From Candidatus Saccharimonadota bacterium (lineage in GTDB: Bacteria; Patescibacteriota; Saccharimonadia; Saccharimonadales; Saccharimonadaceae), in contig JAFUEB010000004.1 of assembly GCA_017464135.1 (NCBI GenBank), positions 1 through 64,000 of the forward strand: DNA of 64,000 nucleotides, written 5' to 3'. Of this stretch, positions 11,074-20,900 are shown one piece after another (the first letter of the stretch is position 1; each line of letters begins with the position of its first letter). The notes beneath the pieces were generated by a model. That model saw nothing but the letters and a program-made list of their open reading frames with translations, made no database searches and was not told the origin of the DNA. A program made the position numbers and the translations under genes.

Positions 11074-12507
11074 ATGCATTTCAAGACTATTTTCAAATCC
11101 CTAAAAAATAAAGACATGCTGAAGCGAGTATTGATTATTTTCGGCATTTTAGTTGCCTATAGATTACTTGCTCAGATTCCGGTTCCGATGGGCGATGCTT
11201 CCACATTTAAAGAAGCGGTCTCAAACTTAATGGAGAAATCTGATTTCTCGAGTTTCTTAAACTTGATTTCGGGTGGTGGGCTAGCCTCATTTAGTATTAT
11301 CTTGGTTGGTTTGTCACCATACATTACCGGTTCGATTGTGATTCAACTGCTTACTAAAGCGATTCCACGTCTTGAGGAACTTTCAAACGATGGCGAGTCT
11401 GGTCGTCGTAAGATTAATCAGTGGACTCGTATGCTCACAGTACCTCTAGCAATCGTGCAATCAATTGCCTATATCTTCATTCTTTATCAATCGGTGCTCT
11501 CGGCAAACATCTCGACTGATTTCGTACCAACGGCTGGTGACTGGGTACTTTCGGTAGTATCAATGACGGCTGGCTCGGTTATCTTGATGTGGATGGGTGA
11601 GCTTATCACTGAGCAGGGCATTGGTAATGGTATTTCAACCCTTATCTTTGCTTCAATTATTACGCAACTCCCGAACACAATGGGTGCACTTGGGGCAAGT
11701 CTCTTCGATACGAGCCAAGGTACGCTCAATTTGTTTGGTTGGCTTGAGCTACCGGTGAATCCAACTACATTCTGGATTGTGTTTGGCTTTGCAATTGCGA
11801 TGCTAATAGTCATATACTTCTTAGTAAAGCTGAACGAAGCACAACGAGTAATTACAATAAATTACGCGAAGCGTGTGCACGGTAACTCGTCGTACGGCGG
11901 GATTAAGTCAATTCTCCCGATTAAATTGATTGCGGCGGGTGTGGTGCCGGTGATTTTCGCAACGGCATTCTTATCGCTTCCGGCGCTGATTGGTCAGGTA
12001 GTAACGTCGGTTGATCCAGGTAATGAATTTGGTCAGTCATTAATCTCGACCTTCTCGGCTCCGTCAGCCAATAACTTTGCGTCGCTCTATCCGGATGGTA
12101 TTAATGGACGTTGGTTCGTGTACCCGGCTGTTTACTTCATCTTAGTATTTGCCTTTACTTATTTCTATACTTCGATTATTTTCAATACGAAGGAAATTGC
12201 AGACAATTTACAAAAGCAGGGTGGCTTTATTGAAGGTGTTCGTCCGGGCGCGAAAACGGCTGAATATCTTAGTAAGGTCGTGAATCGTCTTGATCTCTTT
12301 GGCGCACTCGCACTTGGTTTAATTGCGATGCTCCCATTTATCACGGATTATATTTTCATTGTAGTAACTGGTGCTCCGATTGGTCTTTCGATTTCGGGTA
12401 CTGGTCTTCTTATCGTAGTGACGGTGGCGTTAGAGAATCTAAGGTCGGTGGATTCCAGAGCTCTAATGATAACATACGATGATTTTTCAAATGAGCCTGA
12501 AGATTGA
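11074..12507 (+). CDS. secY: Protein translocase subunit SecY
   Basis: SecY is the ten-helix channel of the Sec translocon. The sequence has the expected pattern: LKRVLIIFGILVAYRLLAQIPVP (TM1), the ISGGGLASFSIILVGLSPYI plug/TM2 region, PRLEELSNDGESGRRKI in the first cytosolic loop, and FNTKEIADNLQKQGGFIEGVRPG in a late loop. Length 477 aa is slightly above average. Shine-Dalgarno AGAGGT precedes the ATG. The downstream sortase gene overlaps its 3' end; adk and map, which often follow secY in Gram-positive spc operons, are absent here. Confidence 0.96.
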   Translation: MHFKTIFKSLKNKDMLKRVLIIFGILVAYRLLAQIPVPMGDASTFKEAVSNLMEKSDFSSFLNLISGGGLASFSIILVGLSPYITGSIVIQLLTKAIPRLEELSNDGESGRRKINQWTRMLTVPLAIVQSIAYIFILYQSVLSANISTDFVPTAGDWVLSVVSMTAGSVILMWMGELITEQGIGNGISTLIFASIITQLPNTMGALGASLFDTSQGTLNLFGWLELPVNPTTFWIVFGFAIAMLIVIYFLVKLNEAQRVITINYAKRVHGNSSYGGIKSILPIKLIAAGVVPVIFATAFLSLPALIGQVVTSVDPGNEFGQSLISTFSAPSANNFASLYPDGINGRWFVYPAVYFILVFAFTYFYTSIIFNTKEIADNLQKQGGFIEGVRPGAKTAEYLSKVVNRLDLFGALALGLIAMLPFITDYIFIVVTGAPIGLSISGTGLLIVVTVALENLRSVDSRALMITYDDFSNEPED

Positions 12508-13180
12508 TACTAGTCCAAAACAAGTTGCAAAATGGGTGGTAGTCGGCCTACTCGGCATCTTTGTAATTGTTTTCTTTGTGCGCGTAGCAATTTATGAAGC
12601 CGATTATTACACAAGGATGGATGGTAGCGAAAGAGCAATTTCTTCGGTTGAGACGATTGAGCGCGAAGAATTGGTTGAAGAGAAGCCAGCTGAAACTGAG
12701 GTTAAGAGCTATTCGGTACCGGCGGATCGACCAAAATATCTACATATTCCAAAGCTTGAAATCTATAACGCTAGAGTGATTGGTGTGGGTGTTGATTCGA
12801 ACGGCGCATTGGCGACACCACGTAATATTTATGATGTGGGTTGGTACACGAGTTCCGGCAAACCGGGTGAAGGTAAAACTATCGTGATTGATGGCCATAA
12901 TGGTGGACCAACAAAACATGGCGTGTTTAAAGACTTGCCAAATTTGGCTCCGGGCGATCAATTCGTGATCCAGCGTGGTGACGATGTTGAATATACCTAT
13001 TCTGTATACGACAATGTGACGGTGCCGCTCGCGGAAGCGGATAAGTACATGGTGAAAGCAATGCATTCACCGGTATCTGGTGTAGAATCAGTGACTTTAA
13101 TTACTTGCACTGGCGAGTGGTCACAAACGAAGGGAACTTATTTATCGCGTCAGTTCCTAAGAGCCATTCTTGTTAAATAA
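12491..13180 (+). CDS. Membrane-anchored sortase, overlapping secY
   Basis: Sortases are extracytoplasmic cysteine transpeptidases that attach secreted proteins to the surface. An N-terminal helix (VVVGLLGIFVIVFFVRVAIY) is followed by a Glu-rich stalk and a catalytic domain with YLHIPKLEIYNA..., His136 in VIDGHNGG, Cys206 in TLITCTGEW and Arg220 in YLSRQFLR. An ATG at 12479 in the same frame is also possible; I prefer 12491 (MSLKIDTS). Either way the start lies inside secY, implying translational coupling to the translocon. The class (E/F-like) cannot be fixed by eye. No LPXTG-type substrate is encoded in the window. Confidence 0.9.
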   Translation: MSLKIDTSPKQVAKWVVVGLLGIFVIVFFVRVAIYEADYYTRMDGSERAISSVETIEREELVEEKPAETEVKSYSVPADRPKYLHIPKLEIYNARVIGVGVDSNGALATPRNIYDVGWYTSSGKPGEGKTIVIDGHNGGPTKHGVFKDLPNLAPGDQFVIQRGDDVEYTYSVYDNVTVPLAEADKYMVKAMHSPVSGVESVTLITCTGEWSQTKGTYLSRQFLRAILVK

Positions 13181-13197
13181 TTTGATAAAAATATCTC

Positions 13198-13226
13198 TTT
13201 ACAATCCTTTATTTTTGTGCTAAACT
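13198..13226 (+). promoter_or_regulatory. Promoter of the infA-rpsI operon
   Basis: TTTACA (13198-13203), 17-base spacer, TAAACT (13221-13226), 13 bases before ATG 13240 with AAGG in between. Confidence 0.7.
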
Positions 13227-13239
13227 TGTAAGGTAATTT

Positions 13240-13464
13240 ATGGCTAGTCAAAAGGAAGTGATTAAACTCACAGGCACCGTTGTTGAGGCGTTGCCTAATA
13301 CCCAGTTTCGGGTTGAACTCGAGAATGGTCATATTATTGTTGCCCATATGAGTGGGAAGATGCGAAAAAACTATATTCGTCTCGTCCCGGGCGACAGAGT
13401 TGAGGTTGAGTTAACCCCCTACGATCTTACAAAGGGCAGAATCAGCTTCCGACTCAAGGATTAA
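13240..13464 (+). CDS. infA: Translation initiation factor IF-1
   Basis: IF-1 is a single OB-fold that occupies the ribosomal A site during initiation. The 74 residues cover the whole family: [54 protein letters not shown], ending GRISFRLKD (usual GRI.yR.k). It heads a run infA-rpmJ-rpsM-rpsK-rpsD-rpoA-rplQ-rplM-rpsI with short or overlapping junctions, so one operon is likely. Confidence 0.97.
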   Translation: MASQKEVIKLTGTVVEALPNTQFRVELENGHIIVAHMSGKMRKNYIRLVPGDRVEVELTPYDLTKGRISFRLKD

Positions 13465-13520
13465 TATTAAACTGTTGTATTTTTTACATACAACGTAATA
13501 GGAAAGGATATTTTGACACT

Positions 13521-13637
13521 ATGAAAGTACGTGCAAGTGTTAAAAAAATCTCCCCAGATGACATCATTGTGCGCCGCAAAGGTGTGCTTCGTGTTATCAA
13601 CAAGAAAAAACCTAAGAATAAGCAAAGGCAGGGTTAA
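13521..13637 (+). CDS. rpmJ: Large ribosomal subunit protein bL36, zinc-less form
   Basis: A 38-codon gene between infA and rpsM. It begins [10 protein letters not shown] and ends with the diagnostic KQRQG. In zinc-binding L36 the ligands are three cysteines and one histidine (about positions 11, 14, 27 and 33); here these positions are Ser, Asp, Asn and Asn, so this is a C-minus form that cannot build the ribbon. Shine-Dalgarno GGAAAGGA lies upstream. rpsM begins 5 bases after the stop. Confidence 0.95.
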   Translation: MKVRASVKKISPDDIIVRRKGVLRVINKKKPKNKQRQG

Positions 13638-13642
13638 AATAT

Positions 13643-14029
13643 ATGGCTAGAATAGCTAGCGTTGTGATTCCTTCCGATAAGCAAGTGTGGATTGCACTGA
13701 CTTATGTTTACGGTATTGGACGCACAACATCTAAAGCCATCCTTGCGGAGGCTAAAATCGAGCCTACCACTCGGGTGAAAGATCTCACCGAGGCTGACGA
13801 ACAAAAAATCAACGACATTATTTCCGCGAAATATCATGTTGAAGGTGATTTGAGGCGCCTCGTGAGCAACAATATTAAACGTTTAAAGGATATCAATTCA
13901 TATAAAGGTATCCGCCACAAGGCTAAATTACCAGTCAACGGCCAACGTACTCGTACGAATGCACGTACTCGTAAGGGTAAGGCGATCGCGGTCGGTGGTA
14001 CGCAACCTAAAGCAGCAAGTAAGACCTAG
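13643..14029 (+). CDS. rpsM: Small ribosomal subunit protein uS13
   Basis: S13 contacts the P-site tRNA and the head-to-50S bridges. Recognisable are [20 protein letters not shown], the [12 protein letters not shown] helix-hairpin-helix, [23 protein letters not shown] and the basic tail [15 protein letters not shown]. Length 128 aa is normal. It lies in the canonical rpmJ-rpsM-rpsK order. Confidence 0.97.
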   Translation: MARIASVVIPSDKQVWIALTYVYGIGRTTSKAILAEAKIEPTTRVKDLTEADEQKINDIISAKYHVEGDLRRLVSNNIKRLKDINSYKGIRHKAKLPVNGQRTRTNARTRKGKAIAVGGTQPKAASKT

Positions 14030-14038
14030 GAGTAAAAT

Positions 14039-14479
14039 ATGGCAGAAGAAGAAATTAAAACTACGACTGCTACTGAAGCCCCTGAAGCTCAGGCTCCAAA
14101 GGCTAAAGCAGCAAAAAAAGGCAAAAGGATTGTTAACAGCGGTGCTGTTCACATCCAAGCAACTTTTAACAATACTATTATCAGTGTCACCGACAAAACT
14201 GGTGCTGTACTTTCAGCATCATCGGCTGGAGCTAACGGTTTCCGTGGCTCAAAGAAAGGCACCGCTTTCGCAGCTGGTGTAGCAGCCGAAAAGGCACTTG
14301 ACCTCGCTAAGAAGAATCACGCTCTTAATTCTGTAGACGTGTTTGTTTCTGGCATTGGACTTGGTCGTGATGCCGCGATCCGCGCTATCTCTACTGTTGG
14401 TATCAAGATTGATAGTATTACTGATGTAACCCCGATTGCACATGGTGGTGTGCGCCCTAAGGGAGAAAGGAAACCATAA
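14039..14479 (+). CDS. rpsK: Small ribosomal subunit protein uS11
   Basis: S11 lies on the 30S platform beside the mRNA exit. The core is canonical: GAVHIQATFNNTIISVTDKTGAVLSASSAGANGFRGSKKGTAFAA, then GIGLGRDAAIRAISTVGIKIDSITDVTPIAHGGVRPKGERKP. About 25 residues of Glu/Ala/Lys-rich sequence precede the core. Its last base overlaps the first base of rpsD (TAATG-type junction), a sign of translational coupling. Confidence 0.97.
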   Translation: MAEEEIKTTTATEAPEAQAPKAKAAKKGKRIVNSGAVHIQATFNNTIISVTDKTGAVLSASSAGANGFRGSKKGTAFAAGVAAEKALDLAKKNHALNSVDVFVSGIGLGRDAAIRAISTVGIKIDSITDVTPIAHGGVRPKGERKP

Positions 14480-15096
14480 TGGCACGTGATAATTCTCCAA
14501 TTGTAAAACAAAGTCGCCGTGAAGGTTATGCACTCGCTCCAAAAGCCCACAAAGTGATGGCTAAGAAGTCTGGCATTCCAGGTGAACATGGTGATATGCG
14601 CGTACGCGGTGGTAGCCTTTACCTTACCCAGTTACGCGAGAAGCAAAAAGTACGCCGTACTTACGGTCTTCTCGAAAAACAATTTGCAAAACTAATGAAG
14701 GAAGCTCAGAAGAGCGATGGCCTTACCGGCGAGAAGCTCCTTGAGTTCTTGGAACGTAGAGCAGACAACGTCGTCTTTCGTGCCGGCTTTGCTCTTACTC
14801 GTCGCCAAGCCCGTCAATTAGTGTCGCATGGACATTTTCTATTGAATGGTCGTAGAATTGATATTCCATCAATTCGTTTGAACCCGGGTGATGTTCTAGA
14901 AGTTCGTCCAATTTCACAAAAGTCCGAATACTTCAAGAATCTCGCCAATGTAATGGGTGCCGCATCTACGACTCCTCTTTCATGGCTTAAAGCCGATGGC
15001 AAGAAGATGAAGATTGAAATCACTGGCCTTCCGAAGCGCGAAGAAGCGGAAGCTGGTATTAATGAACAATTAATCGTTGAGTATTACTCACGCTAA
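14479..15096 (+). CDS. rpsD: Small ribosomal subunit protein uS4, zinc-less form
   Basis: S4 is a primary 16S rRNA binder. The S4 RNA-binding domain is clear (LEFLERRADNVVFRAGFALTRRQARQLVSHGHFLLNGRRIDIPS). The N-terminal 45 residues, which carry a four-Cys zinc knuckle in C-plus versions, contain no cysteine. It is inserted between rpsK and rpoA as in many bacteria. Length 205 aa is typical. Upstream coupling is by the rpsK overlap, and GGAGG precedes the following rpoA. Confidence 0.96.
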   Translation: MARDNSPIVKQSRREGYALAPKAHKVMAKKSGIPGEHGDMRVRGGSLYLTQLREKQKVRRTYGLLEKQFAKLMKEAQKSDGLTGEKLLEFLERRADNVVFRAGFALTRRQARQLVSHGHFLLNGRRIDIPSIRLNPGDVLEVRPISQKSEYFKNLANVMGAASTTPLSWLKADGKKMKIEITGLPKREEAEAGINEQLIVEYYSR

Positions 15097-15106
15097 GGAG
15101 GACTAA

Positions 15107-16060
15107 ATGACAACTAAAAATATTCACGAAGCAAATCTCGCCGAAGTACACGACCTTAGCGATACTAGTGCTGAGTTTGTGATCAAGCCACTTTACTATG
15201 GCTACGGTAACACTCTCGGTAATTCACTTCGTAGAGTTCTCCTTTCTAGTGTGAAGGGTGCTGCAATTACTGCTTTCTCAATTGAAGGCACGACGCACGA
15301 GTTCACTGCAATTCCTGGCGTTCGCGAGGATGTAGTTGACATTATGCTTAATCTCAAGAACATTCGTTTCAAGATGCATACTGACAACCCAGTTGAACTT
15401 ACTCTCGAAATGAAGGGTGACAAGCAATCATCTGAAAAAGATGGTGAAAAGCGTGTCATCGCTGGCGATATCAAACTTCCAGCTGAAGTCGAAATCGCTA
15501 ATCCAAACCAGGTAATCTGCCACATTGACGATCCTAAGTATGTCCTCAAGATGCGTCTCGTGGTTGAGTCTGGTCGTGGTTATCTCACCGTTGAGCGTTC
15601 CGCCGAAGATCGCATTCATTCTGATATGATTGCTATTGACGCAGTGTTTACGCCAGTCCTTCGCGTTCGTTACAAAGTTGAGAACACCCGTGTTGGTCAA
15701 GATACTAATTTGCAACAACTTACGATTACCGTCGATACCGATGGCACTATCACGCCACGTGATGCCTTTGAAGAGGCTGCTGCAATTCTCGTCAACCAAT
15801 ACACTGCACTCGCTGGTAGCACCAGAGTAGAATCTACTCCAGCTCCTGGCACTAATAAAGAGGAGGACGATTCAGGTTTAATGCTTCCTATCGAAGAACT
15901 TGATCTTTCTGCTCGTACGGCTAATGCACTTATCAATAATGATATTAAAACTGTACGTGACCTCGTCACTTTGTCTGAGACTGATCTCAGAGATTTGAAA
16001 GGTTTTGGTCAGAAAGCATTAGACGAAGTTAAAGAAAAGTTAACGGAGTTAAATATTTAA
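15107..16060 (+). CDS. rpoA: RNA polymerase subunit alpha
   Basis: Alpha dimerises to scaffold beta and beta'. The N-terminal domain shows GYGNTLGNSLRRVLLSS and the IPGVREDVVDIMLNLK helix. The C-terminal domain (about 251-317) is intact: PIEELDLSARTANALINNDIKTVRDL and GFGQKALDEVKEKL, with the 265-type Arg region used for UP-element contact. Length 317 aa is normal. Shine-Dalgarno AAGGAGG lies 6 bases from the ATG. rplQ starts after a one-base gap. Confidence 0.97.
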   Translation: MTTKNIHEANLAEVHDLSDTSAEFVIKPLYYGYGNTLGNSLRRVLLSSVKGAAITAFSIEGTTHEFTAIPGVREDVVDIMLNLKNIRFKMHTDNPVELTLEMKGDKQSSEKDGEKRVIAGDIKLPAEVEIANPNQVICHIDDPKYVLKMRLVVESGRGYLTVERSAEDRIHSDMIAIDAVFTPVLRVRYKVENTRVGQDTNLQQLTITVDTDGTITPRDAFEEAAAILVNQYTALAGSTRVESTPAPGTNKEEDDSGLMLPIEELDLSARTANALINNDIKTVRDLVTLSETDLRDLKGFGQKALDEVKEKLTELNI

Positions 16061-16061
16061 T

Positions 16062-16526
16062 ATGCATCGCCACGGATATAAAGGCCGCAAGTTCGGCCGT
16101 GAAACCGATCAGAGACTGGCGCTCACTCGTGGGTTGATGTGCTCTCTGATTCGATACCAATCGATCACGACGACTCTTGCCCGTGCGAAGGAAATTCGCC
16201 GTGGTCTTGAGAAGTTGATCACGTTGGCGAAGAAAGGTGACCTCCACAGTCGTCGCCTCATCATCGCCAGACTTAACGACATTGAAGCTGCTACACTCCT
16301 CGTTGATGTGATTGCACCACAAATCAAGCGCAACTCCGGCTACCTCAGAATTGAGCATGCTGGATACCGCCGTGGAGATAACTCAGAGATGGGAACGATT
16401 AGTTTCGTCGATGAAATCTCTTATGACGTTAAGAAACCAGAAGAAAAATCAGCTAAAGCCGAGAAAAAAGCTGAGGCTAAGAAACCAGCTGCCAAAAAGC
16501 CAGCTGCTAAGAAGGAGGACAAGTAA
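16062..16526 (+). CDS. rplQ: Large ribosomal subunit protein bL17 with Lys/Ala tail
   Basis: L17 lies near the polypeptide exit. The core is standard: MHRHGYKGRKFGRETDQRLALTRGLMCSLIRYQSITTTLARAKEIRRGLEKLITLAKKGDLHSRR. From about residue 125 there is a repetitive tail of Lys, Ala, Pro and Glu (KKPAAKKPAAKK), absent from the usual bL17. The stop overlaps the rplM start by one base. Confidence 0.96.
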   Translation: MHRHGYKGRKFGRETDQRLALTRGLMCSLIRYQSITTTLARAKEIRRGLEKLITLAKKGDLHSRRLIIARLNDIEAATLLVDVIAPQIKRNSGYLRIEHAGYRRGDNSEMGTISFVDEISYDVKKPEEKSAKAEKKAEAKKPAAKKPAAKKEDK

Positions 16527-16951
16527 TGAAAACTTATTCTCAAAAGTCTAGCGAAATTTCTCGCGAATGGTGGTTAATTGACGCTTCTACTTTGCCACTT
16601 GGCAAATTAGCAGTTGTCATTGCTGATAAGCTCATGGGTAAATCAAAAGTTACTTACACTCCACACATTGACAATGGTGACTATGTTGTCGTTGTGAATG
16701 CGAAGAATCTCAAGGTAACCGGCGAGAAAATGACCCAGAAGAAATATTATCGCCATAGTGGATTCCCAGGTGGTCTTACCGAACTTAAACTTGAAGAAGT
16801 CATTGAAAAAGATCCTTCAGTCGCAATTCGTGAAGCCGTCAAGGGAATGCTCCCGAAGAACAAACTATCTGCTGACAGACTTGCTCGTCTTCGTGTCTTT
16901 GAAGGTGCTGAGCATGCTCACGCAGCACAAAATCCAAAGGAGATTAAGTAA
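16526..16951 (+). CDS. rplM: Large ribosomal subunit protein uL13
   Basis: L13 is an early 23S-binding assembly protein. Key blocks: REWWLIDASTLPLGKLAVVIADKLMGK, HIDNGDYVVVVNAKNLKVTGEKMTQKKYYRHSGFPGGL and VKGMLPKNKLSADRLARLRVFEGAEHAHAAQNP. Length 141 aa is typical. It overlaps rplQ and rpsI by one base at each end, forming the tight rplQ-rplM-rpsI tail of the operon. Confidence 0.97.
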   Translation: MKTYSQKSSEISREWWLIDASTLPLGKLAVVIADKLMGKSKVTYTPHIDNGDYVVVVNAKNLKVTGEKMTQKKYYRHSGFPGGLTELKLEEVIEKDPSVAIREAVKGMLPKNKLSADRLARLRVFEGAEHAHAAQNPKEIK

Positions 16952-17352
16952 TGGTTGCTACGAAGAAATATATTTACGGCCTTGGTCGTCGCAAATCTGC
17001 GACTGCAACCGCTCGTCTTTACAAAGGCAAGGGTGAGATTACGATTAACGGTAAGCCAGCTCTTGAATACCTTTCTGGTAACAAGACTTATCTTGCTGAA
17101 ATCACCGATCCGCTCGCACTTGCTGAAAAGCAAAAGGAATACGATATTACGATTCTTGTTAAAGGCGGTGGTCTAGCAGGCCAAGTTGACGCAATTAAGC
17201 TTGCTGTATCAAAAGCACTCGTGCTTGAGGCTCCGGACCTACGTCCAGTACTCAAGAAGGCTGGATTCACCTCACGTGATCCACGCGAAAAAGAGCGCAA
17301 AAAATACGGTCTTCGTTCCGCTCGCAAAAAAGAGCAGTTCTCAAAGCGTTAA
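16951..17352 (+). CDS. rpsI: Small ribosomal subunit protein uS9
   Basis: S9 reaches the P site with its C-terminal tail. Present are YGLGRRKSATATARLYKGKGEITINGKPA, KGGGLAGQVDAIKLAVSKAL and the basic C-terminus DPREKERKKYGLRSARKKEQFSKR with the terminal KR that contacts tRNA. It is the last gene of the operon and is followed by a strong terminator. Confidence 0.97.
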   Translation: MVATKKYIYGLGRRKSATATARLYKGKGEITINGKPALEYLSGNKTYLAEITDPLALAEKQKEYDITILVKGGGLAGQVDAIKLAVSKALVLEAPDLRPVLKKAGFTSRDPREKERKKYGLRSARKKEQFSKR

Positions 17353-17362
17353 TACAAGAAAA

Positions 17363-17394
17363 AGTCCCCGAGTTAACACTCGGGGATTTTTGTT
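17363..17394 (+). terminator. Intrinsic terminator after rpsI
   Basis: Nine-bp stem TCCCCGAGT (17365-17373) / ACTCGGGGA (17378-17386) with a TAAC loop and a following T run. The convergent gene ends at 17393, so the hairpin separates the two transcripts. Confidence 0.92.
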
Positions 17395-17836
17395 ATTCTC
17401 TGACGATGATAAGTTCGTCAAAGGTATCGAGTATGGGCGGATTAGCCTGGTAACAATCATTGATTGGTTGTGAACTTTGGTTCACTGTCCCTGTAACTTG
17501 AATAGCGCAGACGCCAACTACTATTCTTGCACCTAATGTTTTAAGTGCATTTATAATGGCCCTTCTTTTAGTCAAGTTTAAGTGGCGATTGCCCACAATA
17601 ATGAGTGCGTTTTTACGATCTTTGAATGCTGTTTTTGTGCGTTCACCCAAATCGTCCGAGCTATTATATACAACACAGTTAGCGATTTCTTTAACTTTCG
17701 TGATGATTTCGTCACATACTCGATTTTTTAAGGTGCCTTCTGCTCCGAAAAGTATAATTCCGACCGGACGCGCAATTTGATTGATACTTTGGATTGCTTC
17801 GTATGGCGTGACATACTTTTGAAGTTCTAAGCTCAT
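17393..17836 (-). CDS. Hypothetical protein, possible degenerate P-loop kinase-like fold
   Basis: I do not recognise a defined family. The pattern IILFGAEGTLKNRV near residue 28 resembles a degraded Walker A loop (GxxGxxK with the final Ser/Thr changed to Asn). The later LIIVGNRHLNLTKRRAIINALKTLGARIVV resembles the 'NTNLTRKERRR' lid segment of polynucleotide-kinase-like P-loop proteins. This is an eye-level resemblance only. I chose the start at 17836 because AAAGGGGGG lies just upstream; an in-frame ATG at 17857 is possible. A minus-strand promoter lies at 17872-17900. It is a single gene between the ribosomal operon and a giant surface protein. Confidence 0.6.
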   Translation of the reverse strand: MSLELQKYVTPYEAIQSINQIARPVGIILFGAEGTLKNRVCDEIITKVKEIANCVVYNSSDDLGERTKTAFKDRKNALIIVGNRHLNLTKRRAIINALKTLGARIVVGVCAIQVTGTVNQSSQPINDCYQANPPILDTFDELIIVRE

Positions 17837-17871
17837 TTTTAACCCCCCTTTCGACAATGATCTTACTATAT

Positions 17872-17900
17872 ATTATATCATATTTATGCTAATTTGTAAA
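17872..17900 (-). promoter_or_regulatory. Promoter of the minus-strand 17393 gene
   Basis: On the minus strand TTTACA (17900-17895), 17-base spacer, TATAAT (17877-17872). Confidence 0.7.
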
Positions 17901-17973
17901 TATAAGAGTTTTGCACAAGATTTTTATGTTTAAATCCCCATTATTGTTATGTTTTATGTTAGAATTAAAGGGT

Positions 17974-20900
17974 ATGATGTTACGGGGAAGAAGAGGTACG
18001 GGAGTACGTGGTTTACTTTTGTTCATACGCTATTATCCGGAAAGGGTTTTGATTCCGTTACTTTTTCTTGTCACATTTTTCACAGTCTTTTACTATGGGC
18101 AGAATTCACGGATTCACTCGATTAGTGACGATACTCTGCAGGTTTCCGGTGATGCCGAGACTTGCGCATTTACCTCTAGCGTGACTGCAGCTCACACTAA
18201 GACGATTAATCCTGGTTCAACTCAGAGTGGCATTGGCACGACCAAAATTACCACTAAATGTACGAATTCAATTGAGCACAAAGTCTATGCGATTGGCTAT
18301 TCAAACAATACGGATGGTAATACTGGTCTGATCAATTCAACTGACAATGTGACGATTGCTACTGGGACGGCGACTTCTGGCGATGTCTCAAACTGGGCGA
18401 TGTTGATTGCAAAGGATACTTCTTCGTATGAGCCAAGTAACCTGACGATTACAAATAGTTTCGGCTCTTATCATGTGGTACCAAGCACTTCGACGCAGGT
18501 TTCGGGATATTCTGGTGCTACGGATGCTACCACTGGTTCGTCGATTACGACGACTTACAGAGCGAAGCTTTCCAGTTCGCAACTAGCGGGAACTTATGTA
18601 GGCAAGGTGAAATACACGCTTACGGCGACGATGTTCTACACTGTCACGATTAAGACTGCAACTGGTATTTCAAAAGTAACTCTTAATGGGGTAGAATGTA
18701 CGAGTGCTTCTGGATGTCAGGTGACAAATCTCACTGAAGGCGAAACCTATACTCTTGTTGCTACATTGGCAACTGGCTACAACTTTAGCACTTGGTCTAC
18801 GCCGGAAAATGGCACGATTGCGGGTGCGACGACTGCTAGCACAACTTTCACTGTCGGTGGTGGTGATACAACGATTACCCCTTCGGCAACGCCAAAGACT
18901 TATACTATTACCTTAAACAAGAATGGAGCAACGACGGCTGGCTCTAGTTCAACAACTGTAACTTATGGCGCAACGACGTTCGCTGCGATTACTAGGCCAC
19001 AAAGGAAATACAACATTTCCGGCTTCACTCTGCCGGCTTCAAATGGCGCAACTGGGGCAGAGGTTTCGAGTACCAACACGGTTACTAGTACTTACACGTT
19101 TAATGGTTGGTACAAGGAAGCTGGTGCGACTAATAAGATTGCTTCAAATGCCGCGACACCGGTTCTAGCCGCTAGTACTTCGTATACAACTTCTAATGGT
19201 ACTTGGAGTTATGACGGAGCGCGCACGCTTTACGCTGGTTGGACTGCTCAGATGGTATCACTTCCAACCATTACAAAGCAAGGTTACGATTGTGGTTGGA
19301 CGGAAACGGCGACGAATGCGACTGCAAAAGATTTTCAGACTGGCGATTCGTTAACTCCGACTCGAGACTACACACTTTATGGTGTTTGTATCCCGATTGA
19401 TTATACTATTACGATTGATGCTGGGGCAGGTACGACCGCCCTTACACTTTCAGGTTGGAGTGGTACTGGCACTGCTACTCTCACGAAGACTTTCCATATC
19501 GGTGACACGATTGATTTATCAGCCATAACTCCTACATATAGAACTGGGTATAGTGGTGCTACGTATGTAGTGAACGATTCGTATGGTTCAATTAGCGGCT
19601 CCACATATACAGTGGGTGCAGGGAATGGGCATATTATTATTAAGGCCAGCACGCTTGCAACGCCGACCTGTACAATGCAAGGCGGTACCACGAAAGTTTA
19701 TAACCGTTCGGCTACTACTCTTACTGCTACGGATACCTCGAGCCTATATGAGGCTAATAGTGTTGATATCACCTACTCGTTTGGCTATGCAACGGCGGCG
19801 GATGGTACGCTTGGTGACTTTAGCTCCCCACAGTCTGGGAACACATTCTCGATTGCGAAGGCATTATTCTATGGAACAAGGTATTATGGTGTAACCGTCA
19901 ATGTAGTCAGCGTGGATGATAGTTCACTCACGGCAACCTGTACGTCTGGAACTGGCTCTAGTACGGGTACAACGGTCGCAAACAGGACTACAATGGCATT
20001 GATCAATTCCAGAGTGCAATTAAATGCTGGCGATGGAACTTTGAGTGGTACGGCTTATTTCTACGTTGCCTATGGTAAGGCTAACAAATATAGTTCAAGA
20101 ACTAGCACTTCAGCATATACGTTACCAACAGTAACACCCCCAGAAGACTACGTGCTTGATGGTTGGTATACGGCCGCCGAGGGTGGATCTAAAGTGATGA
20201 ATGCCGACTTCTCTTTGACAGGTACGGCTGTTTCAGGATGGTCTAACGCCTCGTCTAACTGGGTGAAGACTGGCACGAGCAATTCCGCTACTGCTACCGC
20301 CAACATACTTTATGCACACTATACATTTAATGGCACTTACATCCAGAATTTACCGAGCGCTTCTTGTACATCTACTCCACTTAAAGTTTATGATAGTCGT
20401 GACATGCAATCGTATCATGTAAAACGTCTTGCGGATGGGAACTGCTGGATGATGGATAATTTGAATCTTGGCGCAACGGATTTAACGGTTGAACTGAGCA
20501 GTACTAATTCCAATTTCGTGTCGCCACTTACAGCTGAAGTATTTAATAGTTGGCGCGTTACGACTGGTTCAAATACCTTGACCGATGGTGAGTTCTTTAA
20601 TTATACTGGCAATGATCCGACTTCAGAAGGTAGATATGGTACACTCTATAACTATTATGCTGCGACTGCGACTTATTTCTCTGGAAGCACGGCGACGCAA
20701 AACTCAAAGAATGACATTTGTCCGGCTGGTTGGAGGCTCCCGACTGGTGGTCAATATGGCGAATACGATGAGCTAACGAAGCTTCCAGCTTTTGACACGG
20801 TTGCGGAACTTAGGACTCCAGCTATGAGTGGTGGTTTTGGTTTGGCGTTTGCTGGGTATGGTGGCGTAGGCAACGTAGCATATACCAATCAGCTTGGAAC

